Positions 22,246 through 31,427 of a DNA stretch of 64,000 bases are shown here, one piece after another; position 1 is the first letter of the stretch, and each line of letters begins with the position of its first letter. The position numbers were made by a program, and so were the translations under genes. The notes under the pieces are model-generated. The model was not told where the DNA came from. It did no database searches and saw nothing but the letters and a program-made list of their open reading frames with translations. Origin of the DNA: Streptomyces sp. NBC_00433 (lineage in GTDB: Bacteria > Actinomycetota > Actinomycetes > Streptomycetales > Streptomycetaceae); contig CP107926.1 in NCBI GenBank assembly GCA_036015235.1, positions 6,261,501 to 6,325,500 on the forward strand. The letters run 5' to 3'.

Positions 22246-24495
22246 TTATCCGCCCGGCCTGGTCGGGCGTGTCCCGCCGGTGAGGCCGCCGAGCGGGTCG
22301 AGCGTCGGCGCGTCGGTGGGCGTGTCGGGCGGCGGTTCCGATGTCGGGCCTGTCGAGTGTGTCGGTTCCGTCGTGTGGGTCGGCTCGCTGCTCGGCGGGG
22401 AGCTGGCCGGCGGTTCGCTGCTCGGCGGGGGCTCGCTGGCGGGCGGCTGCGTGGTCGTCGGCTCGTCGGTGGCCGGCTCGTCGGAGTCCTGCGGCTCGGG
22501 CGGCAGTTCCTTGGTCACGCTCAGGTCGAAGTCCTTGACGGGGACGTCGCGCAGGGCCGCCGCGGTGTAGGACGCCCAGACCTTGCCGGGCGGGCCGCCG
22601 CCGTTGATCCGCGCCTGGTCCATGGCGTGGTAGAGCGGCTCCTGCTTGCCGGTGTCGGGGTTCATGCCGAGGACGGCGACCACGGTGGCGAGCTTGGGGG
22701 TGTAGCCGGCGAACCAGGCGGCGATGTCGTTCTCCGCCGTGCCGGTCTTGGCCGCGGACGGCCAGCCGGAGTCCTGGGCGGCGGTGGCGGTGGCGTGCGG
22801 GCTCTCCACGACGCTGCGCAGCACGGAGGTGACGGTGTCGGCGGCCTCGCGCGACACGGTCTGCCGGGGGTCGCGCTCGGGCAGCGTCAGGTCGTTGCCG
22901 TCCTTGGTGACCTTGAGCACCAGGGTGTACGGGACCTGCTTGCCGTGGTTGGCGAGGGTGGCGTAGACCTGGGCCATGTCCAGCGGGCTGGCGCCGAAGG
23001 AGCCGAGGGCCATCGCGGGGGTGGTGGGGATCTTGACGTCGTCGGGCATGCCCAGCTCGTGGGCGGTGTCGACGACCTTCTGGGTGCCGACGTCCTGCGC
23101 CATCTGGGCGTAGACCGCGTTGACGGACAGGTCCATGGCCTTGGTGACGTTGATCCGGCCGTAGTTCTTCCGGTCCTCGTTCTCCGGCGCGTAGCCGACG
23201 GGGCCGTCGGGGCCGACGACGGGGCGCTTGTTCTCGCCGTCGTAGACGGTGGTCGGGGTGATGGGGTCGCCGTCCTGGGTCTTGGAGCCGTGCTGGAGGG
23301 CGGCGGCGAGCACCACGGGCTTGAAGGTGGAGCCCGGGGGGTAGGTCGCGTTGGTGGCGCTGCTGACGTACTGCTTGGTGTAGTCGATGCCGCCGTAGAG
23401 GGCGACGACGTCGCCGGTCGCCGGGTCGATGGAAGCGCCGCCGGCCCGTACGTACTTGTCGGCGGCCTTGTGGCCGAGCTGGTCGTAGATGTTCTTCTGC
23501 GCGGCGGTGACGAAGGCGTCCTCCTTCGGCTTCTGGATGCTGGTGACGATGCGGTATCCGCCGAGCCGCAGCGAGTCGGAGTCGACGATGTGGTGCTCGT
23601 CCAGGTACTGGTTGACGGCCTCGATGATGTAGCCGCGCTGGCCGGCCTTGCTGGCGACGGGCTTGGGCTTGCCTATGGCGGGGAACTGCGTGGCATGGCG
23701 CTCGGAAGAGGTGAGCCAGCCCTCCTTGACCATGCCGTCGAGGACGTAGTTCCAGCGGGCCTTGGCCGCGGGCGCGCTCTCCGGGTGCGCGGCGAGGTCG
23801 AACTCGCTGGGCGCGTTGAGCAGGGTGGCCAGATAGGCGCCCTGCGCGGTGGTCAGCTCCGACGCGTTCTCGTCGAAATAGGCTTCCGAGGCGGCCTGGA
23901 TTCCGTACGCGTTCCGCCCGTAGTAGCTGGTGTTGAGATAGCCCTCGAGGATCTGGTCCTTGGACACGTTGCGATCGAGTTTGATCGCGATGAAGAATTC
24001 CTTGACCTTGCGGGACGCGGTCTGGTTCTGGTTCAGGTAGTAGTTCTTCACATATTGCTGGGTGATGGTGGAACCCGACTGCCTGCCCTTGCCGGTCGCC
24101 GTGTTCCAGGCGGCGCGGACCATCGCCTTCGGGCTGACCGCCGACTCGTGGTAGAAATTGCGGTCCTCGGCGGAGAGCACGGCGTGCTGCGCGGTCTCGG
24201 CGACCTCGGCGAGTGACACGTTCTGCCGGTTGACGGCACCGTCGCGGGCCAGCTCGGTCTTGCCGTCGGCGTAGTAGTAGACGTTGCTCTGTGCGACGGC
24301 CGCCGCGTTGGCGTCGGGGATCGACACCAGGGCGTAGCCGACGAAGAAGGCGCCGAGCAGCAGCACGAGACCGCCGAGCACCGTGCCGATCACGACCCGC
24401 CAGGTGGGCAGCAGCCGCCGCCACCCGGACCTGCGGGGCCGCCCGCCGCCCGCCGCCGGCCCGCCGCCGGACGCCCCGTACCGCGCGTTGCTCAT
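22246..24495 (-). CDS. Bifunctional class A penicillin-binding protein
   Basis: 749-residue PBP1-type enzyme that polymerises and cross-links peptidoglycan. A short basic cytoplasmic tail and one membrane helix (VVIGTVLGGLVLLLGAFF, about residues 34-55) are followed by the GT51 transglycosylase domain (SAEDRNFYHE, GGSTITQQ-type GSTITQQYVKNYYL, EGYLNTSYYGRNAYGIQAA). The transpeptidase domain has PGSTFKPV (nucleophile near residue 387) and KTGTAEN (near 582). A Pro/Ser/Thr-rich tail of about 100 residues ends PTRPGG and probably lies in the wall. It is the only gene in its transcript. Confidence 0.95.
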   Translation of the reverse strand: MSNARYGASGGGPAAGGGRPRRSGWRRLLPTWRVVIGTVLGGLVLLLGAFFVGYALVSIPDANAAAVAQSNVYYYADGKTELARDGAVNRQNVSLAEVAETAQHAVLSAEDRNFYHESAVSPKAMVRAAWNTATGKGRQSGSTITQQYVKNYYLNQNQTASRKVKEFFIAIKLDRNVSKDQILEGYLNTSYYGRNAYGIQAASEAYFDENASELTTAQGAYLATLLNAPSEFDLAAHPESAPAAKARWNYVLDGMVKEGWLTSSERHATQFPAIGKPKPVASKAGQRGYIIEAVNQYLDEHHIVDSDSLRLGGYRIVTSIQKPKEDAFVTAAQKNIYDQLGHKAADKYVRAGGASIDPATGDVVALYGGIDYTKQYVSSATNATYPPGSTFKPVVLAAALQHGSKTQDGDPITPTTVYDGENKRPVVGPDGPVGYAPENEDRKNYGRINVTKAMDLSVNAVYAQMAQDVGTQKVVDTAHELGMPDDVKIPTTPAMALGSFGASPLDMAQVYATLANHGKQVPYTLVLKVTKDGNDLTLPERDPRQTVSREAADTVTSVLRSVVESPHATATAAQDSGWPSAAKTGTAENDIAAWFAGYTPKLATVVAVLGMNPDTGKQEPLYHAMDQARINGGGPPGKVWASYTAAALRDVPVKDFDLSVTKELPPEPQDSDEPATDEPTTTQPPASEPPPSSEPPASSPPSSEPTHTTEPTHSTGPTSEPPPDTPTDAPTLDPLGGLTGGTRPTRPGG

Positions 24496-24828
24496 ATCTG
24501 TAGGGACTCCTCATCCGCCGCCAGGGTTGGGCCCGCGGCGGAAAAACCTGGGCCGAACGGTACGGACGGGCACGTACGCGTACGTACGCCCCATGCGTGA
24601 CCTCCTTCCACATTGCCGCATCGTCCGCCCTCCCGGATCAGGTGGCGCGCATCCGTGACAGGGCTGTGACAGGAGGGACGGCGTGGCGCCTTCGCGCCAC
24701 GGGCGGAAAACCTGTGGAGGCTGTGACGCGCCGCACACTAGGCTCGGCCGCTTGTGCGCCGGGCGGCCGCGGCGGTCTTTCCGCGGGTCTTTCCCGGCTT
24801 TCGTGCGGGGAGCGGAGAGGCGTTGGGA
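24496..24828. other. Intergenic region between PBP and ABC operon
   Basis: 333 bases between divergent genes, with no coding region I can support. CGTACGCGTACG, a perfect 12-bp palindrome followed by another TACG, lies at 24573-24588 in the PBP upstream region. GTGACAGG occurs twice at about 24655-24675. The ribosome-binding site of the ABC gene (GGAGAGG) is at 24814-24820. The promoters are not assignable by eye. Confidence 0.5.
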
Positions 24829-25632
24829 ATGGGTGGTTTCTACGCTGCCGTCGTGGTCCGCGGCTTCCGCCGCTATGCGACCTATCGGGTGGCAACGGCG
24901 GCGGGCGTCTTCACCAATACGGTTTTCGGTCTGATCATCTCCTACAGCTATATCGCGCTGTGGGACCAGCGCCCGCACCTCGGCGGCTACACCGAGGCGC
25001 AGGCGCTGACGTATGTGTGGGTCGGGCAGGGACTGCTGGCCGCGATGGCGCAGATGGGCGGCGGTTTCGAGAGCGAGCTGATGGGGCGGATCAATTCCGG
25101 CGCCATCGCCGTCGACCTCTACCGGCCCGCGGACCTCCAGGGCTGGTGGCTGGCCGCCGACCTGGGCCGGGCCGCCTTCCAGCTGCTGGGGCGCGGGGTG
25201 GTGCCGATCGCCTGCGGTGCGCTGGTCTTCCGGCTGGCGCTGCCGGCCTCGCCGGTGGTCTGGCTGCTGTTCGCCGCCGCGGTCCTGCTGGGCACGGTGG
25301 TGAGCTTCGCGATCCGCTACCTGGTGGGCCTGACCGCCTTCTGGCTGCTGGACGGGGCCGGGGTGGTGCAGATGTCCTGGATCGTGGCCCTGTTCTTCTC
25401 CGGGATGCTGCTGCCGCTGAACGCCTTCCCCGGCGCGCTCGGCGACATCGCCCAGGCGCTGCCCTGGTCGGCGATGCTCCAGGTGCCCGCCGACGTGCTG
25501 CTCCAGCGGCGGCACGGCACGGACGCGCTGCTCGCGCTGGCCTTCGAGGCGGGCTGGGCCGCGGTGCTGCTGGCCGCCGGGCGGCTGCTGCAGGGTGTCG
25601 CGACCCGCCGGGTGGTGGTGCACGGTGGCTGA
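24829..25632 (+). CDS. ABC-2 type transporter permease (COG4587-like)
   Basis: 267-residue integral membrane protein with about six hydrophobic segments, starting MGGFYAAVVVRGFRRYATYRVAT. The FTNTVFGLIISYSYIALW first helix and the GGFESELMGRINSGAIAVDLYRPADLQGWWLA cytoplasmic loop are typical of the ABC-2 permeases paired with COG4586 ATPases. ATG 24829 is preceded by GGAGAGG. It overlaps the second permease gene by 8 bases, and the ATPase follows, so the three form one exporter operon. The substrate is unknown. Confidence 0.85.
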   Translation: MGGFYAAVVVRGFRRYATYRVATAAGVFTNTVFGLIISYSYIALWDQRPHLGGYTEAQALTYVWVGQGLLAAMAQMGGGFESELMGRINSGAIAVDLYRPADLQGWWLAADLGRAAFQLLGRGVVPIACGALVFRLALPASPVVWLLFAAAVLLGTVVSFAIRYLVGLTAFWLLDGAGVVQMSWIVALFFSGMLLPLNAFPGALGDIAQALPWSAMLQVPADVLLQRRHGTDALLALAFEAGWAAVLLAAGRLLQGVATRRVVVHGG

Positions 25633-26488
25633 GACCGCGGCGCGGACCCGGGTCGCCCCGGCGGCGGAGCGCACACCCGGCGCGGTCGCCCAGTCGGTGC
25701 ACGCCTACCGGCTGGTCGTCGGGATGTGGATGCGGTCCACGATGGTCTACCGGGCGTCCTTCGTGATGACCGCGCTGGGCAATTTCGCGGCGACCGCGCT
25801 GGACTTCGTGACGATCGTCCTGATGTTCTCGCACATCCAGGCACTGGGCGGCTTCACCCTTCCCGAGATCGCCCTCCTCTACGGCACCGCGAGCACCTCC
25901 TTCGGGCTCGCGGACCTGCTGGCCGGCTCCGCGGACCGGCTCGGCGAACGGGTGCGCGACGGCACCTTCGACACGCTGCTGCTGCGACCGGCGCCGGTCC
26001 TGGCCCAGGTGGCGGCGGACCGGTTCGCGCTGCGCAGGCTCGGCCGGGTGACGCAGGGCCTGCTGGTGCTCGTCTGGTCGCTGCCGCGCGTCGACGTCCA
26101 CTGGACGGCGGTGAACGTGCTGCTGCTGCCGGTGACGCTGCTGGCGGGGGCGGCGATCTTCTGTGCCGTCTTCGTGGCGGGCGGCGCCTTCCAGTTCTGG
26201 GCCGGCGACGCGGCGCAGGTGCAGAACTCCGTGACCTACGGCGGCGCCACGGTGCTGCAGTACCCGCCCGGGATCTTCTCCCGCGACCTGCTGCGGGGCG
26301 TCACCTTCGTCGTCCCGCTGGCCTTCGTCAACTGGCTGCCCTGCCTGCGCATGCTGGGCCGGCCCGACCCGCTCGGCCTGCCCGGCTGGGTGGACTTCGC
26401 GGGGGTGCCGGTGGCCGTGCTGTGCTGCGCGCTGGCCGGGCTGGTCTGGCGCGCCGGCGTCCGTTCCTACCGCAGTACCGGGAGTTGA
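25625..26488 (+). CDS. ABC-2 type transporter permease (COG3694-like)
   Basis: 287-residue membrane protein and partner of the preceding permease. After an Ala-rich N-terminal tail, VHAYRLVVGMWMRSTMVYRASFVMTALGN leads into six hydrophobic helices; FGLADLLAGSADRLGERVRDGTFDTLLLRPAP is the characteristic central loop. GTG 25625 overlaps the previous stop region. The ATPase gene starts 4 bases after its stop. The two permeases are unequal, so the transporter is a heterodimer. Confidence 0.85.
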   Translation: MAETAARTRVAPAAERTPGAVAQSVHAYRLVVGMWMRSTMVYRASFVMTALGNFAATALDFVTIVLMFSHIQALGGFTLPEIALLYGTASTSFGLADLLAGSADRLGERVRDGTFDTLLLRPAPVLAQVAADRFALRRLGRVTQGLLVLVWSLPRVDVHWTAVNVLLLPVTLLAGAAIFCAVFVAGGAFQFWAGDAAQVQNSVTYGGATVLQYPPGIFSRDLLRGVTFVVPLAFVNWLPCLRMLGRPDPLGLPGWVDFAGVPVAVLCCALAGLVWRAGVRSYRSTGS

Positions 26489-26492
26489 GAGC

Positions 26493-27461
26493 GTGACCCA
26501 GTCCCAGGATCCGATGATCGCCGTCGAGGACGTGGAGAAGGTCTTCGACGTGCGCCGCAAGGCCGCGGGCCGGCTGCGCAGGGAGCGCCACCAGGTCAGG
26601 GCGGTCGACGGGCTGTCCTTCACCGTGCCGCGCGGCGAGATGGTCGGCTACATCGGCCCGAACGGCGCCGGGAAGTCCACCACGATCAAGATGCTCACCG
26701 GCATCCTCACCCCCAGCAGCGGCCGGGTCCTGGTGGCGGGCATCGACCCGTCCCGCGACCGCACCCGGCTGTCCCGCAGGATCGGCGTCGTCTTCGGGCA
26801 GCGCACCACCCTGTGGTGGGACCTGCCGCTGCGCGACTCCTACCAGCTGGTCCGCAGGATGTACCGGATCGAGGACGCGCGCTATGCCCGCAACCTGGCC
26901 GCCTGCGTCGAACTCCTCGACCTCGGCCCGCTGCTCGACGTGCCGGTGCGGCAGCTGTCGCTCGGCCAGCGGATGCGCGGCGACATCGCGGCGGCGCTGC
27001 TGCACGACCCCGAGGTGCTGTACCTGGACGAGCCGACGATCGGCCTGGACGTCCTCAGCAAGGCCAAGGTCCGCGACTTCCTGCGGACCGTCAACGCCGA
27101 GCGCGGCACCACCGTGCTGCTGACCACCCACGACCTGACCGACATCGAGACGCTGTGCAGCCGCGTCATGGTCATCGACCACGGCCGGCTGATGTACGAC
27201 GGCGGGCTCGACGGGCTGCACGCGGTCGGCGAGTCGGAGCGCACCCTGGTCGTCGACTTCGCCCGCGAGCTGCCGCCGGTCGAGGTGCCGGGCGCCCGGT
27301 GGGTGCGCAGCGAGGGCCCGCGCCAGTGGCTGGCCTTCCCCGCGGGCGACAGCGCGGCGCCGCTGGTGACCGCGCTCGCCGCGAGCCATCCGCTGGTGGA
27401 CCTGTCGGTCCGTGAACCCGCGATCGAAGATGTCATCGCCCGGATGTACGGGGCGGCGTAA
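26493..27461 (+). CDS. ABC transporter ATP-binding protein (COG4586-like)
   Basis: 322-residue ATPase driving the two permeases before it. Walker A is GPNGAGKST (residues 55-63), the signature LSLGQRMRGD, Walker B VLYLDEP and the switch TTHD. An insert ahead of Walker A (VFDVRRKAAGRLRRERHQVRAV) is typical of COG4586. The C-terminal 80 residues form an accessory domain. A perfect 11-bp hairpin follows the stop, ending the three-gene operon. Confidence 0.92.
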   Translation: MTQSQDPMIAVEDVEKVFDVRRKAAGRLRRERHQVRAVDGLSFTVPRGEMVGYIGPNGAGKSTTIKMLTGILTPSSGRVLVAGIDPSRDRTRLSRRIGVVFGQRTTLWWDLPLRDSYQLVRRMYRIEDARYARNLAACVELLDLGPLLDVPVRQLSLGQRMRGDIAAALLHDPEVLYLDEPTIGLDVLSKAKVRDFLRTVNAERGTTVLLTTHDLTDIETLCSRVMVIDHGRLMYDGGLDGLHAVGESERTLVVDFARELPPVEVPGARWVRSEGPRQWLAFPAGDSAAPLVTALAASHPLVDLSVREPAIEDVIARMYGAA

Positions 27462-27481
27462 CATCCCCGGAACCGTCCGTA

Positions 27482-27508
27482 CGGGCCGGACCGTCGCGGT
27501 CCGGCCCG
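27482..27508 (+). terminator. Terminator of the ABC operon
   Basis: CGGGCCGGACC and GGTCCGGCCCG form a perfect 11-bp stem around GTCGC, 20 bases after the ATPase stop and 17 before the GNAT start. Confidence 0.75.
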
Positions 27509-27525
27509 AGAACAAGGGAGTTCAT

Positions 27526-28380
27526 GTGCGGGAGGACTTCACCGTCGCCGAGGCGACAGCGGCGGACTGGGACGAGGTCATGGCCTGGACCGTACGGGAG
27601 GGCTGGAACCCCGGCCGCGGCGACGCGCTGTGCTTCCGGCCCACCGACCCGGCCGGCTTCCTGGTCGGCCGGCTCGACGGCCGGATCGTCTCCGCGGTCT
27701 CGCTCGTGGCCTACTCGGCCGGCTACGCCTTCCTCGGCTACTACCTCGTCCACCCCGACCACCGCGGCACCGGCCTGGGCCTGGCCACCTGGAAGGCGGC
27801 GCTGCCGCACGCCAAGGGCCGGGTCATCGGCCTCGACGCGGTGCCCGCCCAGCAGGCCCTCTACAAGCGGTCCGGCTTCGTCCCGGCCTACGACAACGTC
27901 CGCTACACCGGCCGCCCGCTCGCCGTACCCTCCCCGGACGCCGGCACCGTCGACTCGGTGACGCCCTATCACCTCGATGCGATCAGCGCCTACGACAGCG
28001 GGTGCTTCCCCGCCGAGCGCCACGCCTTCCTCAGCCGCTGGCTCACCGCCGACGAGCACACCGCCCGCGTCCTGCTCGACCCGGCCGGCCACGTCACCGG
28101 CTACGGCGTCATCCGCCCGGCGCACCAGGGCCTGCGCATCGGCCCCCTGTTCGCCGACACCCCCGAGGGGGCCGCCGCCCTCTTCTGCGCCCTCACCGCC
28201 GACCTCCCCCCGGACACCGACGTCTCCATCGACGTCCCCGACGACCACGCCGCCGCCACCACCCTGGCCACGACCCGCGGCCTGACCGAGTCCTCCCGCT
28301 GCACCCGCATGTACTCGGGGCCGGCTCCCTACACCCGCGCGGAGGCGGTCTACGGCACGACGACCCTCGAACTGGGGTAG
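27526..28380 (+). CDS. GNAT acetyltransferase with duplicated C-terminal GNAT-like domain
   Basis: 284-residue protein. The N-terminal GNAT domain has the acetyl-CoA-binding motif YLVHPDHRGTGLGLATWKAAL and the following LDAVPAQQALYKRSGFVPAY. The C-terminal half (TPYHLDAISAYDSGCFPAERHAFLSRWL...VTGYGVIRPAHQGLRIGPLFADTPEGAAALF) fits the YitH-type 'acetyltransferase domain 18' that accompanies such GNATs. GTG 27526 is preceded by AAGGGAG; the longer frame crosses the terminator and is rejected. The substrate is unknown. Confidence 0.88.
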   Translation: MREDFTVAEATAADWDEVMAWTVREGWNPGRGDALCFRPTDPAGFLVGRLDGRIVSAVSLVAYSAGYAFLGYYLVHPDHRGTGLGLATWKAALPHAKGRVIGLDAVPAQQALYKRSGFVPAYDNVRYTGRPLAVPSPDAGTVDSVTPYHLDAISAYDSGCFPAERHAFLSRWLTADEHTARVLLDPAGHVTGYGVIRPAHQGLRIGPLFADTPEGAAALFCALTADLPPDTDVSIDVPDDHAAATTLATTRGLTESSRCTRMYSGPAPYTRAEAVYGTTTLELG

Positions 28381-28381
28381 G

Positions 28382-28768
28382 GCCGCCCGCGGATTCCGGG
28401 CGGCTCGTGCTCTGACCCACTACGCGGCCCTGCCGGGCGGGGAGGCGGTCTCCGCGGCCCGGCTGCTCGTGCACCTGGGGAGCGGAGCCGGCGACTCCAC
28501 GGCCGTGAGCCGTGACGCGATGCGGGCGGCACCGCACTCCCTCGACCCGGACGCGACCCACTTCAAGAAGCGCTGCCTCGCCGCAGTCCTGCACCAGTGG
28601 GAGCTGGCGGGACACCCCGTACCGCAGGACCGGGCGGACCGCGTGCACGGCCTGATCGACGCGCACGCGGGACCCGACGCCCACGGCGCCGCGCTGGACG
28701 AACTTTCGCAGCCCGCCGGCGCGGTCAGGCCGGCGGGAGGCCGGCGAGGGTGTCGCGCAGGCGGGTGA
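28382..28768 (+). pseudogene. Unrecognised coding remnant
   Basis: An open frame of 128 codons with clear third-position GC bias in one frame up to about base 28720, reading ALTHYAALPGGEAVSAARLL, FKKRCLAAVLHQWELAGH and DRADRVHGLIDAHAG. The first possible start is GTG 28469, with coding-like sequence before it. The end runs 44 bases into the convergent merR gene, where the composition changes (AGGRRGCRAGG). It looks like a gene fragment truncated at both ends, though an intact short protein from 28469 cannot be excluded. I recognise no family. Confidence 0.4.
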
Positions 28769-29069
28769 GGCGGGTGATCTCCGCGTCGAGGCTGGCGACG
28801 CGGCGGCCGACGATGCCGCCGGGGGCGCACCGGCGGGGGGCGCCCTCGGCGAGCAGGTGGAGGCGGTCGGCGCACTCGCGGAGGTCCTCCACGGTCAGGC
28901 CGAGCGCCAGGAAGGCGCGGATCAGCCGGACGCGGTCCACGTCGGCGGGGACGTAGTCGCGCTGGCCGGCGGCGGTGCGGGCCGGGGGCGGGAGGAGGCC
29001 GCGCTGCTCGTAGAAGCGCAGGGCCCGTGGTGTGGTGCCGGCCGCTGCCGCCGCCTCGCCGATCCGCAT
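28725..29069 (-). CDS. MerR family transcriptional regulator
   Basis: 114-residue regulator. The winged helix-turn-helix reads MRIGEAAAAAGTTPRALRFYEQRGLLPPPARTAAGQRDY, followed by the usual second helix pair (DRVRLIRAFLALGLTVEDLRECADRL) and a C-terminal coiled coil (ASLDAEITRLTRLRDTLAGL). A single Cys in APRRCAPGG does not make a metal site. The ATG at 29067 lies 17 bases after the oxidoreductase stop, so they are co-transcribed. It probably autoregulates the pair. Confidence 0.9.
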   Translation of the reverse strand: MRIGEAAAAAGTTPRALRFYEQRGLLPPPARTAAGQRDYVPADVDRVRLIRAFLALGLTVEDLRECADRLHLLAEGAPRRCAPGGIVGRRVASLDAEITRLTRLRDTLAGLPPA

Positions 29070-29086
29070 GTCCGCCACCCCGTCCT

Positions 29087-30103
29087 CTACGGCTCCACCA
29101 CGACGGCCCCGAAGTACCTGCCCGCGATCAGATCCTGCAACGCCTGCGGTGCGCTGTCGATGCCCCGGACGACCGTGTGCTGGAAGCGGATCGCGCCGGA
29201 GCGCAGCCACTCGCCGAAGCGGCCGGTCCACTCGGCGGCCACCTCGGGGTGGTCGGCGCCGGTGTAGCCGCGCAGCGAGACGCCGCGCAGGACCAGCTGG
29301 AAGGCGTCGACCCGCACCGGGGCGCCGCCGAGGCGGTTCGCCGACAGCTGGCCGGAGAGCGTGCCGACCAGGGCGAAACGCGCGCCCTGGCGGGCGGCCC
29401 CGAGGGCGGCCTCCAGCTGTTCGCCGGCGACATTGTCGAGCAGGACGTCGATCCCGTCGGGCGCCGCCTCGGCCAGGCCCGCCGCGAAGGGGCCAGGGCC
29501 GCGCAGGACGACGTCGTCGTAACCCGTCTCCGACACCAGCCGCTCGGCCTTCCACGGTGAGCCGGTGCTGCCGATCACCCGCCCGGCGCCCAGCAGCCGG
29601 GCGATCTGCCCGGCCAGCGAACCCACCGCGCCCGCCGCCCCGGTGACCAGGACGGTGTCGCCGGGGCGGATCGCGGCGAGCCGGGTCAGCGCCCCGTAGG
29701 CGGCGGAGCCGGGGGCGAGGTGGGCGACCGGGTCGGGCAGGTCGCCGTCCAGCGGGATGCACGCGGCGGCCGGTACGAGGGCGTGGTCGCGCCAGCCGTA
29801 CATGTGGGACACCAGGTCCCCCGGCCGCAGGGGGCTGCCGCCGGGCGCCGCCACCACCTCGCCGACGGCGGGGCCGAACAGCGTGTCGCCGGGGTGGAGC
29901 GAGGGCAGCGGGGTGCCCTCGGCGCCGCCGATCAGGCTGCACAGGGCGGCGAAGACCAGGAAGTGCCGGTTCCTGACCAGCACCTGGCCGTCGCCGGGCG
30001 ACGGCAGCGGCGTCTCCACGACGGCGAAGTGCTCCCGGGAGGGCAGGCCCGGGGGCAGCGCGGTGAGCCGGATCTCGCGGGCGGTGGACGGAGCTGTGGC
30101 CAT
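29087..30103 (-). CDS. Medium-chain zinc-independent NADP oxidoreductase (CurA/LTB4DH-like)
   Basis: 338-residue MDR-superfamily enzyme of the double-bond reductase type. It opens REIRLTALPPGLPSREHFAVVETPLP, a family hallmark, and has the coenzyme motif VLVTGAAGAVGSLAGQIARLLGA followed by GYDDVVL. No zinc-binding cysteines are present. Length is normal. ATG 30101-30103 was chosen since the upstream frame is low-complexity. It likely reduces an enone or aldehyde-conjugated double bond; the MerR gene downstream may sense the same electrophile. Confidence 0.9.
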   Translation of the reverse strand: MATAPSTAREIRLTALPPGLPSREHFAVVETPLPSPGDGQVLVRNRHFLVFAALCSLIGGAEGTPLPSLHPGDTLFGPAVGEVVAAPGGSPLRPGDLVSHMYGWRDHALVPAAACIPLDGDLPDPVAHLAPGSAAYGALTRLAAIRPGDTVLVTGAAGAVGSLAGQIARLLGAGRVIGSTGSPWKAERLVSETGYDDVVLRGPGPFAAGLAEAAPDGIDVLLDNVAGEQLEAALGAARQGARFALVGTLSGQLSANRLGGAPVRVDAFQLVLRGVSLRGYTGADHPEVAAEWTGRFGEWLRSGAIRFQHTVVRGIDSAPQALQDLIAGRYFGAVVVEP

Positions 30104-30221
30104 GTGCGGACTCCTGGGCGTGCGGTACGGGGGCGGCGGGCGCCACGGCGGGCGCCGCCGCGACGGCCCGGTGACGCTAACCCCTGACCCGCACGTCAGA
30201 GTCAAGTCCGGGCGGCGGGAA

Positions 30222-31376
30222 TCACTCGTGCCCGTGCGGATATTCCGCGGCCCGGTGCTGGAATGCCAGCACCTTCGGATTCTGCACGGTGCCGCCGCGG
30301 ATCTCGATCGCGCGCCTGATCGTCTCGTCCGAGTCCCAGCCGGCCGGGCCTTCGAGCACCGGCCGCAGATACGGGATGAGCGCCTCGCTGTTCTCCCACG
30401 TGGCGGAATTCCACAGATAGGAGGGACTGTGGTCGACGCCGTAGTAATGGACGTTGTCCCCGACGGTGAACATCGGGTCGGTGAAAGTGGTCGGCCGGGC
30501 CCAGTCGAAGCCCATGCCCTCGTCGCAGGAGACGTCGATGACGAGCGTGCCGGGGGTGAGAACCGGCAGGTCGTCCTCTATCAGGAACATCAGCGGAGCG
30601 TCGGTGTCCTGGAGCACGCAGTTGACGATGATGTCGTGCTCGGCGAGGAATCCGGCCAGCGGCACGGGGCCGTCCTCGGTGAGGGCGACGCTGCGCCGCG
30701 GGTCGAGGGTGTCGTCGGCATCGTCGTGGTCGAAGTGGACGATGCGGGCCGAGTGGATCGGCGAGCTGACCGCCGTGACGCCGCGCGCGGTCAGCACGTC
30801 GACGTCGTGCACGCCCAGCGCGCTCAGCGCGGTCACCGCGCCGCGGGCGGTCGCCCCGAAGCCGATCACGACCGCGCGCTGCCGCCGCCCGTAGTCCCCG
30901 GTCGCGCCCGTCAGCTGCATCGCGTGCAGCACGGAGGAGTAGCCGGCCAGTTCGTTGTTCTTGTGGAAGACGTGCAGGTTGAACGTGCCGCCGCGGCCCC
31001 AGTGGTTCATCGCCTCGAAGGCGATCAGCGTCAGCCGGCGCTCGATGGCGGTCTGCGTGACCTTCTCGTCCTGCACGCAGTGCGGCCAGCCCCACAGGAC
31101 CTGGCCCTCGCGCAGTTCCGCGAGGTCCTCGTGCAGGGGTTTGGCCAGCAGGATGACATCGCATTCCGCGATGAGGTCCGCGCGGGAGCGGAAACCGCCG
31201 ACAAGCGGTGCGAGACCGCTGTCGGGGACGCCGAAATAATCCCCGTAGCCGGTCTGGAGAAAGATGTTCCGACGGATATCCGCGTCGATACGGTCGAAAT
31301 GAGCGGGGTGGACGGGCAGGCGGTGCTCGTTTTCCTTGCGGGTCTGCGACATGATTCCGAGCTTGAGCTGCTGCAA
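30222..31376 (-). CDS. Alanine dehydrogenase / N5-(carboxyethyl)ornithine synthase-like
   Basis: 384-residue NAD(P)-dependent amino-acid dehydrogenase of the AlaDH/PNT fold. KLGIMSQTRKENEHRLPVHP is the substrate-binding strand-loop and the Rossmann motif is VVIGFGATARGAVTALSALG. The long C-terminal region (PTTFTDPMFTVGDNVHYYGVDHSPSYLWNSAT) is closest to N5-(carboxyethyl)ornithine synthases. The TTG at 31374-31376 is preferred to the ATG eight codons on because the first strand KLGI is needed for the fold and AAAGGGG lies 5 bases before. It is a single gene in its unit; the true substrate is uncertain. Confidence 0.82.
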   Translation of the reverse strand: MQQLKLGIMSQTRKENEHRLPVHPAHFDRIDADIRRNIFLQTGYGDYFGVPDSGLAPLVGGFRSRADLIAECDVILLAKPLHEDLAELREGQVLWGWPHCVQDEKVTQTAIERRLTLIAFEAMNHWGRGGTFNLHVFHKNNELAGYSSVLHAMQLTGATGDYGRRQRAVVIGFGATARGAVTALSALGVHDVDVLTARGVTAVSSPIHSARIVHFDHDDADDTLDPRRSVALTEDGPVPLAGFLAEHDIIVNCVLQDTDAPLMFLIEDDLPVLTPGTLVIDVSCDEGMGFDWARPTTFTDPMFTVGDNVHYYGVDHSPSYLWNSATWENSEALIPYLRPVLEGPAGWDSDETIRRAIEIRGGTVQNPKVLAFQHRAAEYPHGHE

Positions 31377-31427
31377 AATGCCCCTTTGGTTACTCCCTGT
31401 TTAGCACACCGCAGGGGTCGGGGCGCC

